A DNA stretch of 64,000 bases from Nitrogeniibacter aestuarii (GTDB lineage: Bacteria; Pseudomonadota; Gammaproteobacteria; Burkholderiales; Rhodocyclaceae): contig NZ_CP071321.1 of the NCBI RefSeq assembly GCF_017309585.1, forward strand, positions 434,001 to 498,000, in the 5' to 3' direction. This document shows, in pieces, positions 1 through 9,046 of this stretch; the first letter of the stretch is position 1; every line of letters begins with the position of its first letter. Made by a program: the position numbers and the translations under genes. Below the pieces are notes generated by a model, which searched no databases, was not told the DNA's origin, and was given only the letters and a program-made list of their open reading frames with translations.

Positions 1-542
1 GGGGCGACCGCGTTGACGGTGATGCTGCGGCTGGCCAGTTCCAGCGACAGGGCGCGGGTGGCCGAGTGCAGGGCACCCTTGGCGGCCGCATAGTTGGTCT
101 GTCCGCGATTGCCGGCAATGGCCGCGACCGAGGTGATGTTGATGATGCGGCCCCAGCGGGTGCGGATCATGGGCATGGTCAGCGGCTGGGTGACGTTGAA
201 AAAGCCATTGAGGTTCACATCGATCACCCGTGACCACTGCTCGCCGGACATGCCGGGGAAGACGGCATCGTCGTGAATGCCCGCGTTGTTGACCAGCACC
301 TGAACCGGGCCATGCTCCAGCACGGCGTCGAGTGCGATCCGGGTGGCCTGCGCATCAGCCACGTCGAAGGTCACGACCTCGGCACTTCCGCCCTGTTGTT
401 CGATCGCATCGGCCAGCGCCTGCGCACGTGTCGTATTGCGGTTGGCATGAATGATCACATGCAGGCCGTCGGCGGCAAGGCGTTGGCAGATGGCCGCGCC
501 GATGCCGCCACTGCCCCCGGTCACCAGCGCGCGTCGGCTCAC
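1..542 (-). CDS. apeQ: 3-oxoacyl-ACP reductase (FabG/ApeQ-like), 3' end cut by window edge
   Basis: Short-chain dehydrogenase that would reduce the beta-keto group of the growing polyene with NADPH. The start is a GTG at 542 that shares GTGA with the stop of the upstream dehydratase (4-base overlap), giving VSRRALVTGG. The cofactor motif TGGSGGIG is at residues 8-15, NNAG follows, and YAAAK carries the catalytic Tyr and Lys. About 180 codons are visible; the C-terminus lies beyond position 1. In aryl polyene loci this reductase works with the ketosynthase pair and the two dehydratases. The family assignment is clear. The APE role rests on the neighbours. Confidence 0.9.
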   Translation of the reverse strand, partial: MSRRALVTGGSGGIGAAICQRLAADGLHVIIHANRNTTRAQALADAIEQQGGSAEVVTFDVADAQATRIALDAVLEHGPVQVLVNNAGIHDDAVFPGMSGEQWSRVIDVNLNGFFNVTQPLTMPMIRTRWGRIINITSVAAIAGNRGQTNYAAAKGALHSATRALSLELASRSITVNAVA

Positions 543-1006
543 GGGGTGGCCTCCGGACTGCCGGGCAGTTCCGGGCTGATGATCACGGCGGCGCGGCCAT
601 CGAGCAACGCCCGGCCTTCGGCGCTCACACTGAAACGGTAGAGAATCGTCGTGTCGTTGCCGGACAGGCGGGTGGCTTCAACCTCCAGCGGTGCATCGAT
701 GGTGTCGAGCCGGTCGGTATGCAGCTGAACGCCGCGGACGCTGGCCAGGAAGCCGACGCTGGGCGTGGTGGCCGGCGGCTGGAGGATGGCGCCATGGACC
801 GCCATGGCCTGGGCTGCATACTCGACGCCCACTGCGGCGCCGAGGCGGCCGGCGTTGCGCAGTGGATTGTCGTCGCTGCGGTGGCTGGTGGCCCGGCAAC
901 GGATCGAGGCCTCGTCATGGGAGACCACGCCGTCGAGCAGACACATGCTGCCTGCATGGGGGATGCGCGCGGCGATCCAGTCGCGGTCGAATTCGTAGGA
1001 CGTCAT
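539..1006 (-). CDS. apeP: APE 3-hydroxyacyl-ACP dehydratase, hot-dog fold (ApeP-like)
   Basis: 155-residue hot-dog protein of the 3-hydroxyacyl-ACP dehydratase family used in aryl polyene synthesis. The N-terminal motif RIPHAGSMCLLD puts the probable catalytic His at residue 17, and VEYAAQAMAVH puts a conserved Glu at 62, matching the family pattern IPH...MLLLD followed by E-AAQ. It would remove water after each ketoreduction, creating the conjugated double bond. In characterised APE systems ApeP works together with the smaller ApeI, and an ApeI-like gene is present at 9043-9339. Its ATG overlaps the upstream stop by four bases, and its own stop overlaps the next start in the same way. Confidence 0.87.
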   Translation of the reverse strand: MTSYEFDRDWIAARIPHAGSMCLLDGVVSHDEASIRCRATSHRSDDNPLRNAGRLGAAVGVEYAAQAMAVHGAILQPPATTPSVGFLASVRGVQLHTDRLDTIDAPLEVEATRLSGNDTTILYRFSVSAEGRALLDGRAAVIISPELPGSPEATP

Positions 1007-1818
1007 GTGGTCGGGTCGATGTCGATGGTCAGATGTGCGCCCGGCAGAAGTTCCAGCACACAGCGTTGATGTCCCTTCCCGCCGATGGCGCGTGCCACGC
1101 CGCTCAACAGCGGCAGCAGTCGTGCCGTGGGGATGCCCTGGCGCAAGTGTTCAAGCTCGGCATCATGCATCGGGGTGACGTGCTCGTCGCTCAGGGCGAC
1201 GCGGACATTGGCCAGGGCATCGTCGACGGCGGACGTGGTCAGCAGCAGGCCGACGCCCATGGCATCCATGATGGGACGCGCCTGACCCAGTGGCGCCGGG
1301 TAGGGCGCGTCGTAGCAGATCATCAGCACCGATTGGCAGTCGCCCGTCGCCAGTTGTGCCATGGCTTCGAGCAGACCGGCGCCTGCGCTGCCGTCGTAGG
1401 CGGAGACGATGGTCGACGGTGCTTGCGCACCGGTGGCGATGCCCCAGTACCCGGAGGCCGCGTTGTTGACGGAATTGTGGAAACGCGTGGGCGAAATCAG
1501 CCGGTCGTCCGAGGCCAGGGTTTCGCAGATGGTGTGGCAATTGTCGCCGTCGCCACCCGACGAGACGAAGACCGTGGTCAGCGAAGCCGGGTTGGCGCCT
1601 GCATGCCCACAGGTCTGAAGCCCGGTGGCGATGGCCAGTTTCACCACTTTGCCGACCCGACGCCGCTCTGCCGGCGGCAGCGAGGCCGGCACCGGAATGA
1701 TCGTGTGCGTGTGGATGCTGCTGGGCGCGCCGGTCAGTTGCAGGCGCAGCTCGTCCCAGTCGTTGAAACCCGGTCCGATGGCGCCGATGGCGCGCAGCGA
1801 TGCGCTCAGCGTGCTCAT
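1003..1818 (-). CDS. apeC: Beta-ketoacyl synthase-like chain length factor (ApeC-like)
   Basis: 271-residue shortened ketosynthase homologue. The start at 1818 is chosen because it makes a 4-base overlap with the stop of the full ketosynthase; the longer open frame to 1998 only reads through that gene. Where true ketosynthases have a nucleophilic Cys, this protein reads IVSAYDGSAG, so the Cys is absent, as expected for a chain-length factor. The gene follows immediately after the ApeO-like ketosynthase, which fits the known heterodimer in which the inactive subunit sets polyene length. The function is inferred from the missing Cys, the size and the pairing. Confidence 0.85.
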   Translation of the reverse strand: MSTLSASLRAIGAIGPGFNDWDELRLQLTGAPSSIHTHTIIPVPASLPPAERRRVGKVVKLAIATGLQTCGHAGANPASLTTVFVSSGGDGDNCHTICETLASDDRLISPTRFHNSVNNAASGYWGIATGAQAPSTIVSAYDGSAGAGLLEAMAQLATGDCQSVLMICYDAPYPAPLGQARPIMDAMGVGLLLTTSAVDDALANVRVALSDEHVTPMHDAELEHLRQGIPTARLLPLLSGVARAIGGKGHQRCVLELLPGAHLTIDIDPTT

Positions 1819-3008
1819 GCCACCTCCTGACCGAAAACGAGGCTGGCATTGGTGCCGCCGAAGCCGAAGGAGTTTGACAGGACGTGGTGCACCGAGCGGT
1901 GCTCGACCTGATGCTGAAGCCGGATGTGGATGCCGGGGTCTGGCGTGTCGAGGCCGACATTGGCCGGCACCAGTCCGTCGGTGAGCGCAAGTGCGCAAAT
2001 GACCGCTTCGAGCCCGCCCGCTGCACCCAGCGTGTGTCCCGTGGCGCCTTTGGTGGAGCTGGCGGCGACGCGGTCGCCGAACAGGGCCTCGACGGCCTTG
2101 CCTTCGGCCGCGTCATTGCTGGGTGTTCCGGTGCCGTGCAGGTTGATGTAATCGATCTGGTCGGCGCTCAGGCCGGCGCGTTCAAGTGCGCCGGCCATGG
2201 CCTGGCGCGCACCACGCCCCTCGGGATGGGGTGAGGACATGTGGTGCGCGTCGCTCGATTCGCCATAGCCCAGCAAGCGGACAGGCCCGCCACCGGCAAG
2301 GGGGGCGCGGCTGAGCAAGGCGAACGCGGCCGCTTCGCCAATCGAGATGCCCTTGCGCGCCACGTCGAAGGGGCGGCAGGCCTCGGGCGCCGTCAATTCA
2401 AGCGAATTGAAACCGTACAGGGTGGTCAGACACAGTGAATCGACACCCCCGACGACGGCCGCATCGATAAGCCCCAATTGCAACATGCGGGCTGCAGCGG
2501 CGAAGACCTTGGCGCTTGACGAACATGCGGACGAGACGACGAACGCCGGGCCGTGCAGCCCGGCCGCGGTGCGCACGAACTCGGCCACGGAAAACACGTT
2601 GTGCGAGCCACGGTAGTTGTAACTCAGGGGAAGCTTGCCGTTATGCGCGTCGCGCTCGCGATAGGCCAGCTCGGTGTCGAGGATGCCGGAGGTGCTGGTG
2701 CCCAGGAAGACGCCGACGCGCTGTTCGCCATGGGTCTGTGCGGCGAGGCGAATGGCATCGAAAAAACCGTCCTGTTGCAGGCCCAGCCAGGCCAGCCGGT
2801 TGTTGCGACAATCGAAATGCCGCAGATCGGCCGGGAGTGCAACGGCATCGACATCCGGGACTTCGCCGATCCAGGTGTCCAGATCGACGGTTTCGAACGC
2901 ACACGGCGTCAGGCCGCCACGGCCGCCGGCCAGGGCTGCGCGCATGGCGCTCAGGCCGGTGCCGATGCAACTGGTGGCGGTGTAATGACTCAGGGAGATG
3001 GGCTTCAA
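1815..3008 (-). CDS. apeO: Beta-ketoacyl-ACP synthase (ApeO-like), elongating subunit
   Basis: 397-residue condensing enzyme of the FabF/KS type. The Cys-His-His triad is intact: Cys162 in SSACSSS, His290 in LHGTGTP and His324 in KGATGHTLGAAG. It is expected to condense malonyl-ACP with the growing polyene-ACP. The chain-length-factor gene is translationally coupled downstream (ATGA), typical of a type II PKS heterodimer. Upstream there is a 61-base gap to the methyltransferase, one of only three real gaps in the operon, so an extra ribosome entry or minor promoter could sit there. Confidence 0.9.
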   Translation of the reverse strand: MKPISLSHYTATSCIGTGLSAMRAALAGGRGGLTPCAFETVDLDTWIGEVPDVDAVALPADLRHFDCRNNRLAWLGLQQDGFFDAIRLAAQTHGEQRVGVFLGTSTSGILDTELAYRERDAHNGKLPLSYNYRGSHNVFSVAEFVRTAAGLHGPAFVVSSACSSSAKVFAAAARMLQLGLIDAAVVGGVDSLCLTTLYGFNSLELTAPEACRPFDVARKGISIGEAAAFALLSRAPLAGGGPVRLLGYGESSDAHHMSSPHPEGRGARQAMAGALERAGLSADQIDYINLHGTGTPSNDAAEGKAVEALFGDRVAASSTKGATGHTLGAAGGLEAVICALALTDGLVPANVGLDTPDPGIHIRLQHQVEHRSVHHVLSNSFGFGGTNASLVFGQEVA

Positions 3009-3069
3009 TTGCGCACGCCGGTTGAGGTTTGGACCATTCTAGCAAAGGGACGGGCCGAGACTGGACATC

Positions 3070-3783
3070 TCATGCGGCATGCCGCGCGATCAGCAAGGTA
3101 TTGCCTAACGCGGGGCCGTCGTGCATGGGAATGGACTCGACCGTAAAACCCCGAGCCTCGAGCAGCTCGACCCATTCGGTCAGCGGGCGGGCGTGCAGGG
3201 TGCCCCAGCCGCGGCCTCGGCCCAGCATCACCAGCTGGTCGGTCATCCGGCTCTGCCAGGCCCGCCAGCCAGCGCTTGCATCGCCCACGCGCAGGATGAA
3301 ACACCCTTCCGGCGTCAGCGCGGCCTTGACCTTGTCGAGGACGTGGCACTGTTGCCCGGGCGACACGTAGTGAAGGACATCGAGCAGGATGATGCGCTCC
3401 GCCGCCTGGAACGGTGCCGAGCACATGTCGGCACAGGTGAGGCGGGCGCGTTCGGGCATCGAGGTCTCGCCACGGCGGATATCGGCCGCCATGAGGTCGA
3501 GGCCCGAGTAGTGGCGGTAGGGGGCAACGTCCGACCAGCCGGCCGGCAGGTGACCGGCTGCGCTCGATTGCGCGGCGGCCACAAGCCAGTGCGCCAGCAG
3601 GGCCTGGCCACAGCCGACATCGAGGATGCTGACCGGGGTCTGAAACAGCCCCTGCTGCAGCAGGCTGGAAAAAACCGGGTCATGGCCGAGCTTGCCGCGG
3701 GCAAAATGCCAGGCAAAGCGCCCGCTCTTGCGATAGGGCGCTGCCGCCTGTTCGACCAGCGCACGCACGGCGCCGGACTTCAT
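3070..3783 (-). CDS. Class I SAM-dependent methyltransferase of the APE operon
   Basis: 237-residue Rossmann-fold methyltransferase. The SAM-binding motif I is ILDVGCGQALLA near residues 53-64. A second acidic strand, YSGLDLMAADI, is the likely ribose-binding motif II, and LLDVLHY is motif IV-like. APE operons commonly encode a methyltransferase that modifies the aromatic head group. The exact acceptor (ring carbon or phenolic oxygen) cannot be told from the sequence. It overlaps the deacetylase stop by four bases, so it is co-translated. Confidence 0.8.
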   Translation of the reverse strand: MKSGAVRALVEQAAAPYRKSGRFAWHFARGKLGHDPVFSSLLQQGLFQTPVSILDVGCGQALLAHWLVAAAQSSAAGHLPAGWSDVAPYRHYSGLDLMAADIRRGETSMPERARLTCADMCSAPFQAAERIILLDVLHYVSPGQQCHVLDKVKAALTPEGCFILRVGDASAGWRAWQSRMTDQLVMLGRGRGWGTLHARPLTEWVELLEARGFTVESIPMHDGPALGNTLLIARHAA

Positions 3784-4598
3784 CGCGAGGCGGCCTCAAG
3801 CGTGACCGGCACGAGCTGCTGCGCGCGGCAGGTCTCGAGCAGGCGCTCAAGTACCGGAAGAATCACGGGCGTGCCATCCGCGGTTCTGGCGGCATGTCCA
3901 TCGTGAAGCAGGAGGATGTCCCCCGGGGCCAGGGCATGGCTCAGGCGTTCGAACACCGTGTCGACCTCGCCGCAGCGCGTGTCGAATCCGCGTCGCGTCC
4001 AGGCGGCCAGCTGCAGGCCGAGACGGGCGAGTGCAGGCTCGAGGAACGGATTGCGCAAGCCGGCCGGGGCGCGAAAGAACCGCGGTGTGCGTCCGGTCAG
4101 CTGGCCGAGGCTTGTCTGAGCACGGCCGATTTCGGCGACGAATCCACTGAAGCCGAGCAGGGAAAAGTGGTGGCGGTGTCGGTGGCTGTGGTTCTCGACA
4201 TGGTGGCCACGCGCAACCACCTCCCGGACCAGGGCCGGGTGCGTTTCGGCTGTCGTGCCGATGCAGAAGAACGTGGCATGCGCGCCGTAAGCGTCGAGGA
4301 GATCGAGCACCCGCGGGGTGACCTCGGGGTCGGGTCCGTCGTCGATAGTGATGGCGATTTCGCGACGCTGGATGGCCGCCTCGGGCAGACGCGTCCAGTT
4401 GGGCCCCAGGGCGCGACTGCGTGGCCACAGACCCACGGCCGTGATGACGCCGTGATTGAGCACGACGGCCAGTGCCGCCCACGGCCACAGGGGGGGCTGC
4501 AACACGCACAGGGCAAGGGCGCCCAGATGAATGGCCAATGACAGCCACAGCAAGCTGCCGGGGCGCCAGGGACGGGGTAGGTTCGCCTGCGGCATCAT
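3780..4598 (-). CDS. Membrane-anchored polysaccharide deacetylase (NodB domain)
   Basis: 272-residue protein. Two or three hydrophobic segments in the first 60 residues (around LLWLSLAIHLGALALC and WPWAALAVVLNHGVITAVGLW) are followed by a NodB homology domain. The signature residues of carbohydrate esterase family 4 are present: TIDDGPD (catalytic base and metal Asp), HSHRHRHH (metal histidines), RFFRAPAG, and ILLLHDGH near the end. The start at 4598 gives an ATGA overlap with the hydrolase stop; an ATG also follows directly at 4595. A deacetylase is not one of the core enzymes of aryl polyene synthesis. It may act on a sugar attached to the polyene or on an envelope glycan, but no substrate can be read from the sequence. 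Confidence 0.82.
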   Translation of the reverse strand: MMPQANLPRPWRPGSLLWLSLAIHLGALALCVLQPPLWPWAALAVVLNHGVITAVGLWPRSRALGPNWTRLPEAAIQRREIAITIDDGPDPEVTPRVLDLLDAYGAHATFFCIGTTAETHPALVREVVARGHHVENHSHRHRHHFSLLGFSGFVAEIGRAQTSLGQLTGRTPRFFRAPAGLRNPFLEPALARLGLQLAAWTRRGFDTRCGEVDTVFERLSHALAPGDILLLHDGHAARTADGTPVILPVLERLLETCRAQQLVPVTLEAASR

Positions 4599-5209
4599 TG
4601 AGCGCCGATCGCCCCGACCAGACCCTGCCACAGGGTTTGCCAGGTGGGCCAGTCGTGACCGCCGGGCGCCCGCAGGACCCGGTCTGCCGGCAAGGCCTCA
4701 GCCATCAGCCGGTGCCCCGGGGCGAAGCGGTCGGATTCGCCATAGCCCAGCCAGAGCCCGGCCGGCAGGGCGCGGCCGAGGGATTTGAGCGCACGCCATC
4801 CGCGCAGTTCGCCCTCGTCGGTCTCCAGCGCGCCGGGTACCCAGCCCGTGATGCCCCCGGCGCGCTCGATGGTTTGCGTGATCATGCGATTGCCCGGGTA
4901 CGGGGCGATCAGGACGAGCCCATCAACCGTGTCGGGGTAAGTGTCCGCGTAGGTCAGTGCCGTCAGGCCGCCGATGGAAATGCCGCCGAGTAGGATGCGC
5001 GCATCCCCCCGAGCACGCATGGGGCCGATGACGTCTTCGTGAATCCGGTGGACCAGACGGCCGTCGGCAATGGCGGTCAGATCGGTCGGATGGGCGAGCC
5101 AGTCGAACCCGGCGGTGCGGGCGATACGGTCGAATCCGTGCTCGACGAAATCGTCCGGGCTGTCATAGGCACCGGGCAGCATCACGATCAGCGGTGTGTC
5201 TGCGCTCAT
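4595..5209 (-). CDS. Alpha/beta hydrolase (esterase/thioesterase-like) of the APE operon
   Basis: 204-residue alpha/beta hydrolase. The nucleophile elbow is GGISIGGL and a late GGHDWPTW supplies the probable catalytic His; LGYGESDRFAPGH carries a plausible acidic residue. The start at 5209 overlaps the exporter stop by four bases. The longer frame to 5791 reads through the exporter and is not used. It could release or edit acyl chains, or hydrolyse an ester in the lipid-linked product. Family fold is certain, substrate unknown. Confidence 0.75.
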   Translation of the reverse strand: MSADTPLIVMLPGAYDSPDDFVEHGFDRIARTAGFDWLAHPTDLTAIADGRLVHRIHEDVIGPMRARGDARILLGGISIGGLTALTYADTYPDTVDGLVLIAPYPGNRMITQTIERAGGITGWVPGALETDEGELRGWRALKSLGRALPAGLWLGYGESDRFAPGHRLMAEALPADRVLRAPGGHDWPTWQTLWQGLVGAIGAQ

Positions 5210-7530
5210 GCCGGGCGCGCCTGTGGCGGATGCATGATGGCCGCAAAAACGAGCGCCAGCAACGCACCGGGGCCCACGACGATGCCGATGGCGTGCAGGA
5301 CCGGCACGGTGGAGAAGGCCAGGATGCCGAAGCCGGCCAGGGTGGTCAGGTTGGCCACCACCAGCGAGGCCAGGGTGCGCAGGTCCTGGCCATTGACGCG
5401 CTGCTCGCCGGCATCGAAGAAGAGCGCATAGTTCGACCCGACCGCCACCACGAGCAACATGCCGACCAGATGGAGCAGCGTCAGGCGCTCGCCGAAGGCA
5501 TTGAGCGCACCGACCACCACCAGCACGGTGGCGAGCAAGGGCAGGGCGAGGCGGATCAGGCGCACGGGTGATCTGAGCGTGAACGCAAGCAGGACGAGGA
5601 TGGCGAGCACGCCGCCGATGGCTGCCGTGCGCGCCTCTTTCAGGTAGCTGGCGTACAGACGTTCGGACTCTTGCTTGATGTCCACGAACACCGTGTTGTC
5701 GATGCGGGCCGAGGCCAGGGCTGCGCGGACGGCGGCAGCATCGATAGCGCCGCCGTCCGCAGGGGCGCGCACCGGCAAGACGGCGCGCCATTGGTCGTCG
5801 TGATGAATCAGCATGGCATCGACGGCCAGGGCCAGGGAGGTGCCTTCGAGGTCGTCGCGCGTGAGCGGGGCCATGGTACGGGCCGTCTCGACCGCTGCCA
5901 CGAAAGGCGCGAGTTTGTCGGCGGACAGGGGTAGGTCGGCCGTGGCGGCGCTCAATCGCCGACGGAGTTCTTCGCCGTCCGGCAGGCTTGCAAGGCGCGC
6001 TTGCTGTGTCGCCGGGCTGGGCAGGAATCGCGCCGGATTGTCGAATCCCCCGATGATGGCCTCACTGGCCAGCCGGTCGAGGACCTCGCCCGCCTGTTCG
6101 GCCTGACTCAGCACGCTGGCGGCGTTGTTGCCGGAGGTGACGACCAGAAAACGCACGTCAGGCGCGGGCAGGTCGCGCCGCAACTGTTCGTCGAGGACCT
6201 GATCGGCATCGGGCACCGGACTCAGCGCGCCCAGTTCGTGGTGCCACAGCCGGTCACGGTGAAACCACAGGAAGCTGGCCGCCACCAGGCTGGCCAGCAG
6301 GGGGAGCCAGCGCAGCATGCGGGCATGTGCCATCAGGGTGGTCAGAGGCCGGGCGAAGCCATTGACCTCGCGGATGGCGAACCGGGCCGGTGTGAGCTCG
6401 GGGATGATGTAGCGGGTGGTGAGCACGGCCGCGATGAGGCCGGCCATGGAGAACAGGCCCACCTGCGCCAGCCCGGGGAAGCCCGAGAGCAACAGCGCGG
6501 CGAATCCGAAAACCGAGGTCAGTACGCCCAGCCGGATCGTGCGCCAGAAGCGGTTGATGTCGCCTCCGTTGCGCTGGATGAAGTAATAGATGGCGTAGTC
6601 CACCGCCTCGCCGATCAGTGGAATACCGAAGCCGAGCGTGATGCCGTGGACATGACCGAACACCAGGCCGACGGCGCAGACGCCGACCAGCGCCCCGGTG
6701 ACGACCGGGGCCAGGCCGAGACACAGGGCGGTCGGTGAGCGGTAGATCAGCAGCAGCAGTCCAATGATGAGTGCCGCGCCGGTGAGCGAAAGACGCGCCA
6801 CCTCGTCCTTGATGGTCGCCCGGGCGTTGACCGCGAACACGCCGGGGCCTGACACCTGAAGGCGCAGATCGGCAAGCCCTTCGCGTTCGCGGATCTGGTC
6901 GAAGGTGGTCTTGAGCGTGTCGATGGCGTCGGCCTGGCCGTCGGTGTCGGCGCCCGTGGCCGCGGTGGTCACCAGCAGCAGGGTGCGCTGGCCGTCACGG
7001 GCGACCCACAGACCGGGCCGGGCGGTCTGGTAACGGCTGAACTGCTCGATGACCTGCAAGGTCTCGGCGGTGGGGTCGCGGGTGAGAATGGGCTTGATCA
7101 TCAGGCCTGCCGACGAGGCAAGCATGTCGATGCTCTCGGCGATGGCCGCACGAAGGCCCTCCGCGCTGAAGCGTGCGGGGGTGACGGCCGGGCTGAGCTG
7201 GTAGCGATGCTCGAACAGCCACGTCTGGTCTGCGTCGGTACCGATGGACTCGCCATTGCTGGCAGCCACGAAGCTTGGCGAGGACCGCAGGGCCACGGCC
7301 AGGGCACGCGAGCCGGCGGCTCGTGCCTGGGCGTCGCCGCCTTCGATGCCGACCAGCAGCATGCGGGAGGCGATGCCGTCGCGCAGCAGATCGACCAGCA
7401 GTGCCTGCTCTTCGGTGGGGGCGCTGGGCAGAAAGGCGGACAGGTCGGCGGTGAAGCGCATGCGGGAGATGCCCGCGATGCACAGCATCAGGATCGACAC
7501 CCAGAGGAGGAGCAGTATGCGCCGCTTCAA
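5206..7530 (-). CDS. MMPL/RND-family exporter of the aryl polyene operon
   Basis: 774-residue integral inner-membrane protein of the MMPL (predicted exporter) family. It begins with a membrane segment (MKRRILLLLWVSILMLC) and a large periplasmic loop, then a block of segments around ALIIGLLLLIY to LLLSGFPGLAQVGLFSMAGL. This is followed by a second loop and a second membrane block at the C-terminus, the duplicated six-helix RND architecture. The second block repeats motifs such as VGSNYALFFDAGEQ. It is expected to move the polyene lipid out of the inner membrane, working with the adjacent LolA-like periplasmic carrier. Both ends overlap neighbouring genes by four bases. Confidence 0.87.
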   Translation of the reverse strand: MKRRILLLLWVSILMLCIAGISRMRFTADLSAFLPSAPTEEQALLVDLLRDGIASRMLLVGIEGGDAQARAAGSRALAVALRSSPSFVAASNGESIGTDADQTWLFEHRYQLSPAVTPARFSAEGLRAAIAESIDMLASSAGLMIKPILTRDPTAETLQVIEQFSRYQTARPGLWVARDGQRTLLLVTTAATGADTDGQADAIDTLKTTFDQIREREGLADLRLQVSGPGVFAVNARATIKDEVARLSLTGAALIIGLLLLIYRSPTALCLGLAPVVTGALVGVCAVGLVFGHVHGITLGFGIPLIGEAVDYAIYYFIQRNGGDINRFWRTIRLGVLTSVFGFAALLLSGFPGLAQVGLFSMAGLIAAVLTTRYIIPELTPARFAIREVNGFARPLTTLMAHARMLRWLPLLASLVAASFLWFHRDRLWHHELGALSPVPDADQVLDEQLRRDLPAPDVRFLVVTSGNNAASVLSQAEQAGEVLDRLASEAIIGGFDNPARFLPSPATQQARLASLPDGEELRRRLSAATADLPLSADKLAPFVAAVETARTMAPLTRDDLEGTSLALAVDAMLIHHDDQWRAVLPVRAPADGGAIDAAAVRAALASARIDNTVFVDIKQESERLYASYLKEARTAAIGGVLAILVLLAFTLRSPVRLIRLALPLLATVLVVVGALNAFGERLTLLHLVGMLLVVAVGSNYALFFDAGEQRVNGQDLRTLASLVVANLTTLAGFGILAFSTVPVLHAIGIVVGPGALLALVFAAIMHPPQARPA

Positions 7531-8126
7531 GAAGCGTCCTGGCTCAGCGGTGTGATCAGCATGACGGAGCGGTCGCCGTCAGCCTGCAGGATCTCGACCG
7601 AGTCGATCAGCCCTGCATGCCCGTTGATGCGGATGCGGTGAACCAGCGCGGTGATCTGGGGGTCGGAGGGTGACAGGTCGAGCGTCCACGCGTTCGACGT
7701 GCCGCTGAGGCTGAGCAGGTAGTTCTTCTCCAGCGCGCTGCGGTCGCCGGCCAGCGTGCTGCGAATGCTTTCGATGAGGGCTGCCGCGTCGGGGTAGTCG
7801 CGCAGGTCCATGTGCAAATCGCCCGATGCGCGGGACAGGGTCAGGGCACTGCCGTCGAGGACCATCGATTCGGCGCGGGGACGTTCGGTGTGGCGTTCCA
7901 GGCGTCCCGGCCGCTTGTAGACCAGTGTGCCCGACGATTCGATGGGCACGTCCAGGACCGCCAGGTATTTGCGTTCGACGAACTGCGCCGTCCCCCCCGG
8001 ATTGTCCGCCAGTGCGGCCATCAGCGTGTCCAGCCCCCAGGGGGCGGCCCGGACGGGACTGGCCACCCACAGCCAGGAGAGGCAGAAGAGCAACAGGGCA
8101 ACCGAGACATGCGGGCGACGCGTCAT
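7527..8126 (-). CDS. LolA-like outer-membrane lipoprotein carrier protein
   Basis: 199-residue secreted protein with a signal peptide (MTRRPHVSVALLLFCLSW... cleaved near ASPVRAA). The mature part starts with a LolA-like WGLDTLMAALADNPGGTAQFVERK segment followed by the beta-rich LolA/LppX fold (SGTLVYKRPGRLERHTE). The start at 8126 is chosen because it gives an ATGA overlap with the acyltransferase stop; the upstream in-frame ATG at 8189 lies inside that gene. It probably binds the hydrophobic product in the periplasm and shuttles it toward the outer membrane together with the MMPL exporter encoded next. Confidence 0.85.
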   Translation of the reverse strand: MTRRPHVSVALLLFCLSWLWVASPVRAAPWGLDTLMAALADNPGGTAQFVERKYLAVLDVPIESSGTLVYKRPGRLERHTERPRAESMVLDGSALTLSRASGDLHMDLRDYPDAAALIESIRSTLAGDRSALEKNYLLSLSGTSNAWTLDLSPSDPQITALVHRIRINGHAGLIDSVEILQADGDRSVMLITPLSQDAS

Positions 8127-9046
8127 CGTGAATCCGAGGGCCAGTAGGGAAAGAAGTTGAACCAGTTCATCGGCGCCTGGCGCAGACATTCGTCGAGTGC
8201 CTGCGCGTAGGCGTGCATGGCGGCGTCGATGGCGCGATTGCGATCCTCGCGTGCCACCTCGCCAAAATCCATGATGGGCACGAATCTTATCCGATAGCGG
8301 TGACCGCCGAGATACAGGCCCGCCATGAAGATGACCTGCTGGCGCATCATCGCGGCGATCCGGAAGGCGCCCACGGGCAGTTGCGCGGTCTCCCCCAGTA
8401 GTGTGACGGGGCGGGTTTCCTCGTCGCCGAGGCTGCGATCCGCCAGCAGACCGACCAGGGCGCCGTCGTCCAGCGCATCCTTGACCCGAAGCATGGTGTC
8501 CACATGACCGAGCGGGATGATCTCCGGGCGATTGGCGGGGTTGACGGCGTCGAGGGTGGCATTGACCTTGCGGGCGTTGTCCTCGTACATCGTCAGTGCG
8601 ATCCGCTGACCCGGAATCCGGCGACCCAGCGCGCGGATGGCTTCAAAGCTGCCCAGATGGGCGCCGAACAGCATGGCACCCCGGCCCGATTGCCAGCGCG
8701 CCTGCATGAGCGGTTCGCCCTCGATCTCGATGTCGAACAGGTCGAAACGGTCTTTCAGGAAGTAGATGCGGTCCAGGATCGTGGCGGAGAAACTGAAGAT
8801 GTGCTGCCATGCGTCGCGCCACCGGGCCCGGCGGCCCAGCGCACGGCTCAGGTAGTCCAGCGAGGCACGCCGGGATGTGCCGCCGAAGAGGAGGAAGTAC
8901 GCCGCCACCGGCCACAGCACAAGGCGCGCCACCCGCCGCCCGAGGCGCAGGGCGATCCAGCAGATGACGCCGAGCGCCAGCCGGTTGCTGCGCTCGGGGC
9001 GTGATTTCCAGTGGGGCGTGCGCTGGTGCATCGATCCGCGCGTCAA
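8123..9046 (-). CDS. Lipid A-type lysophospholipid acyltransferase (LpxL/HtrB-like)
   Basis: 307-residue membrane-associated acyltransferase of the LpxL/HtrB family. A hydrophobic N-terminal segment (ARLVLWPVAAYFLLF) is followed by the His-containing motif GAMLFGAHLGSFEA, where HxxxxE or HxxxxD residues are used in this family, and LLADRSLGDEETRPVTLLG, the second conserved block. In APE loci acyltransferases of this type are thought to attach the polyene or fatty chains to a glycerol or sugar carrier, giving a membrane lipid. The ATG overlaps the upstream stop by four bases. Confidence 0.85.
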   Translation of the reverse strand: MTRGSMHQRTPHWKSRPERSNRLALGVICWIALRLGRRVARLVLWPVAAYFLLFGGTSRRASLDYLSRALGRRARWRDAWQHIFSFSATILDRIYFLKDRFDLFDIEIEGEPLMQARWQSGRGAMLFGAHLGSFEAIRALGRRIPGQRIALTMYEDNARKVNATLDAVNPANRPEIIPLGHVDTMLRVKDALDDGALVGLLADRSLGDEETRPVTLLGETAQLPVGAFRIAAMMRQQVIFMAGLYLGGHRYRIRFVPIMDFGEVAREDRNRAIDAAMHAYAQALDECLRQAPMNWFNFFPYWPSDSR

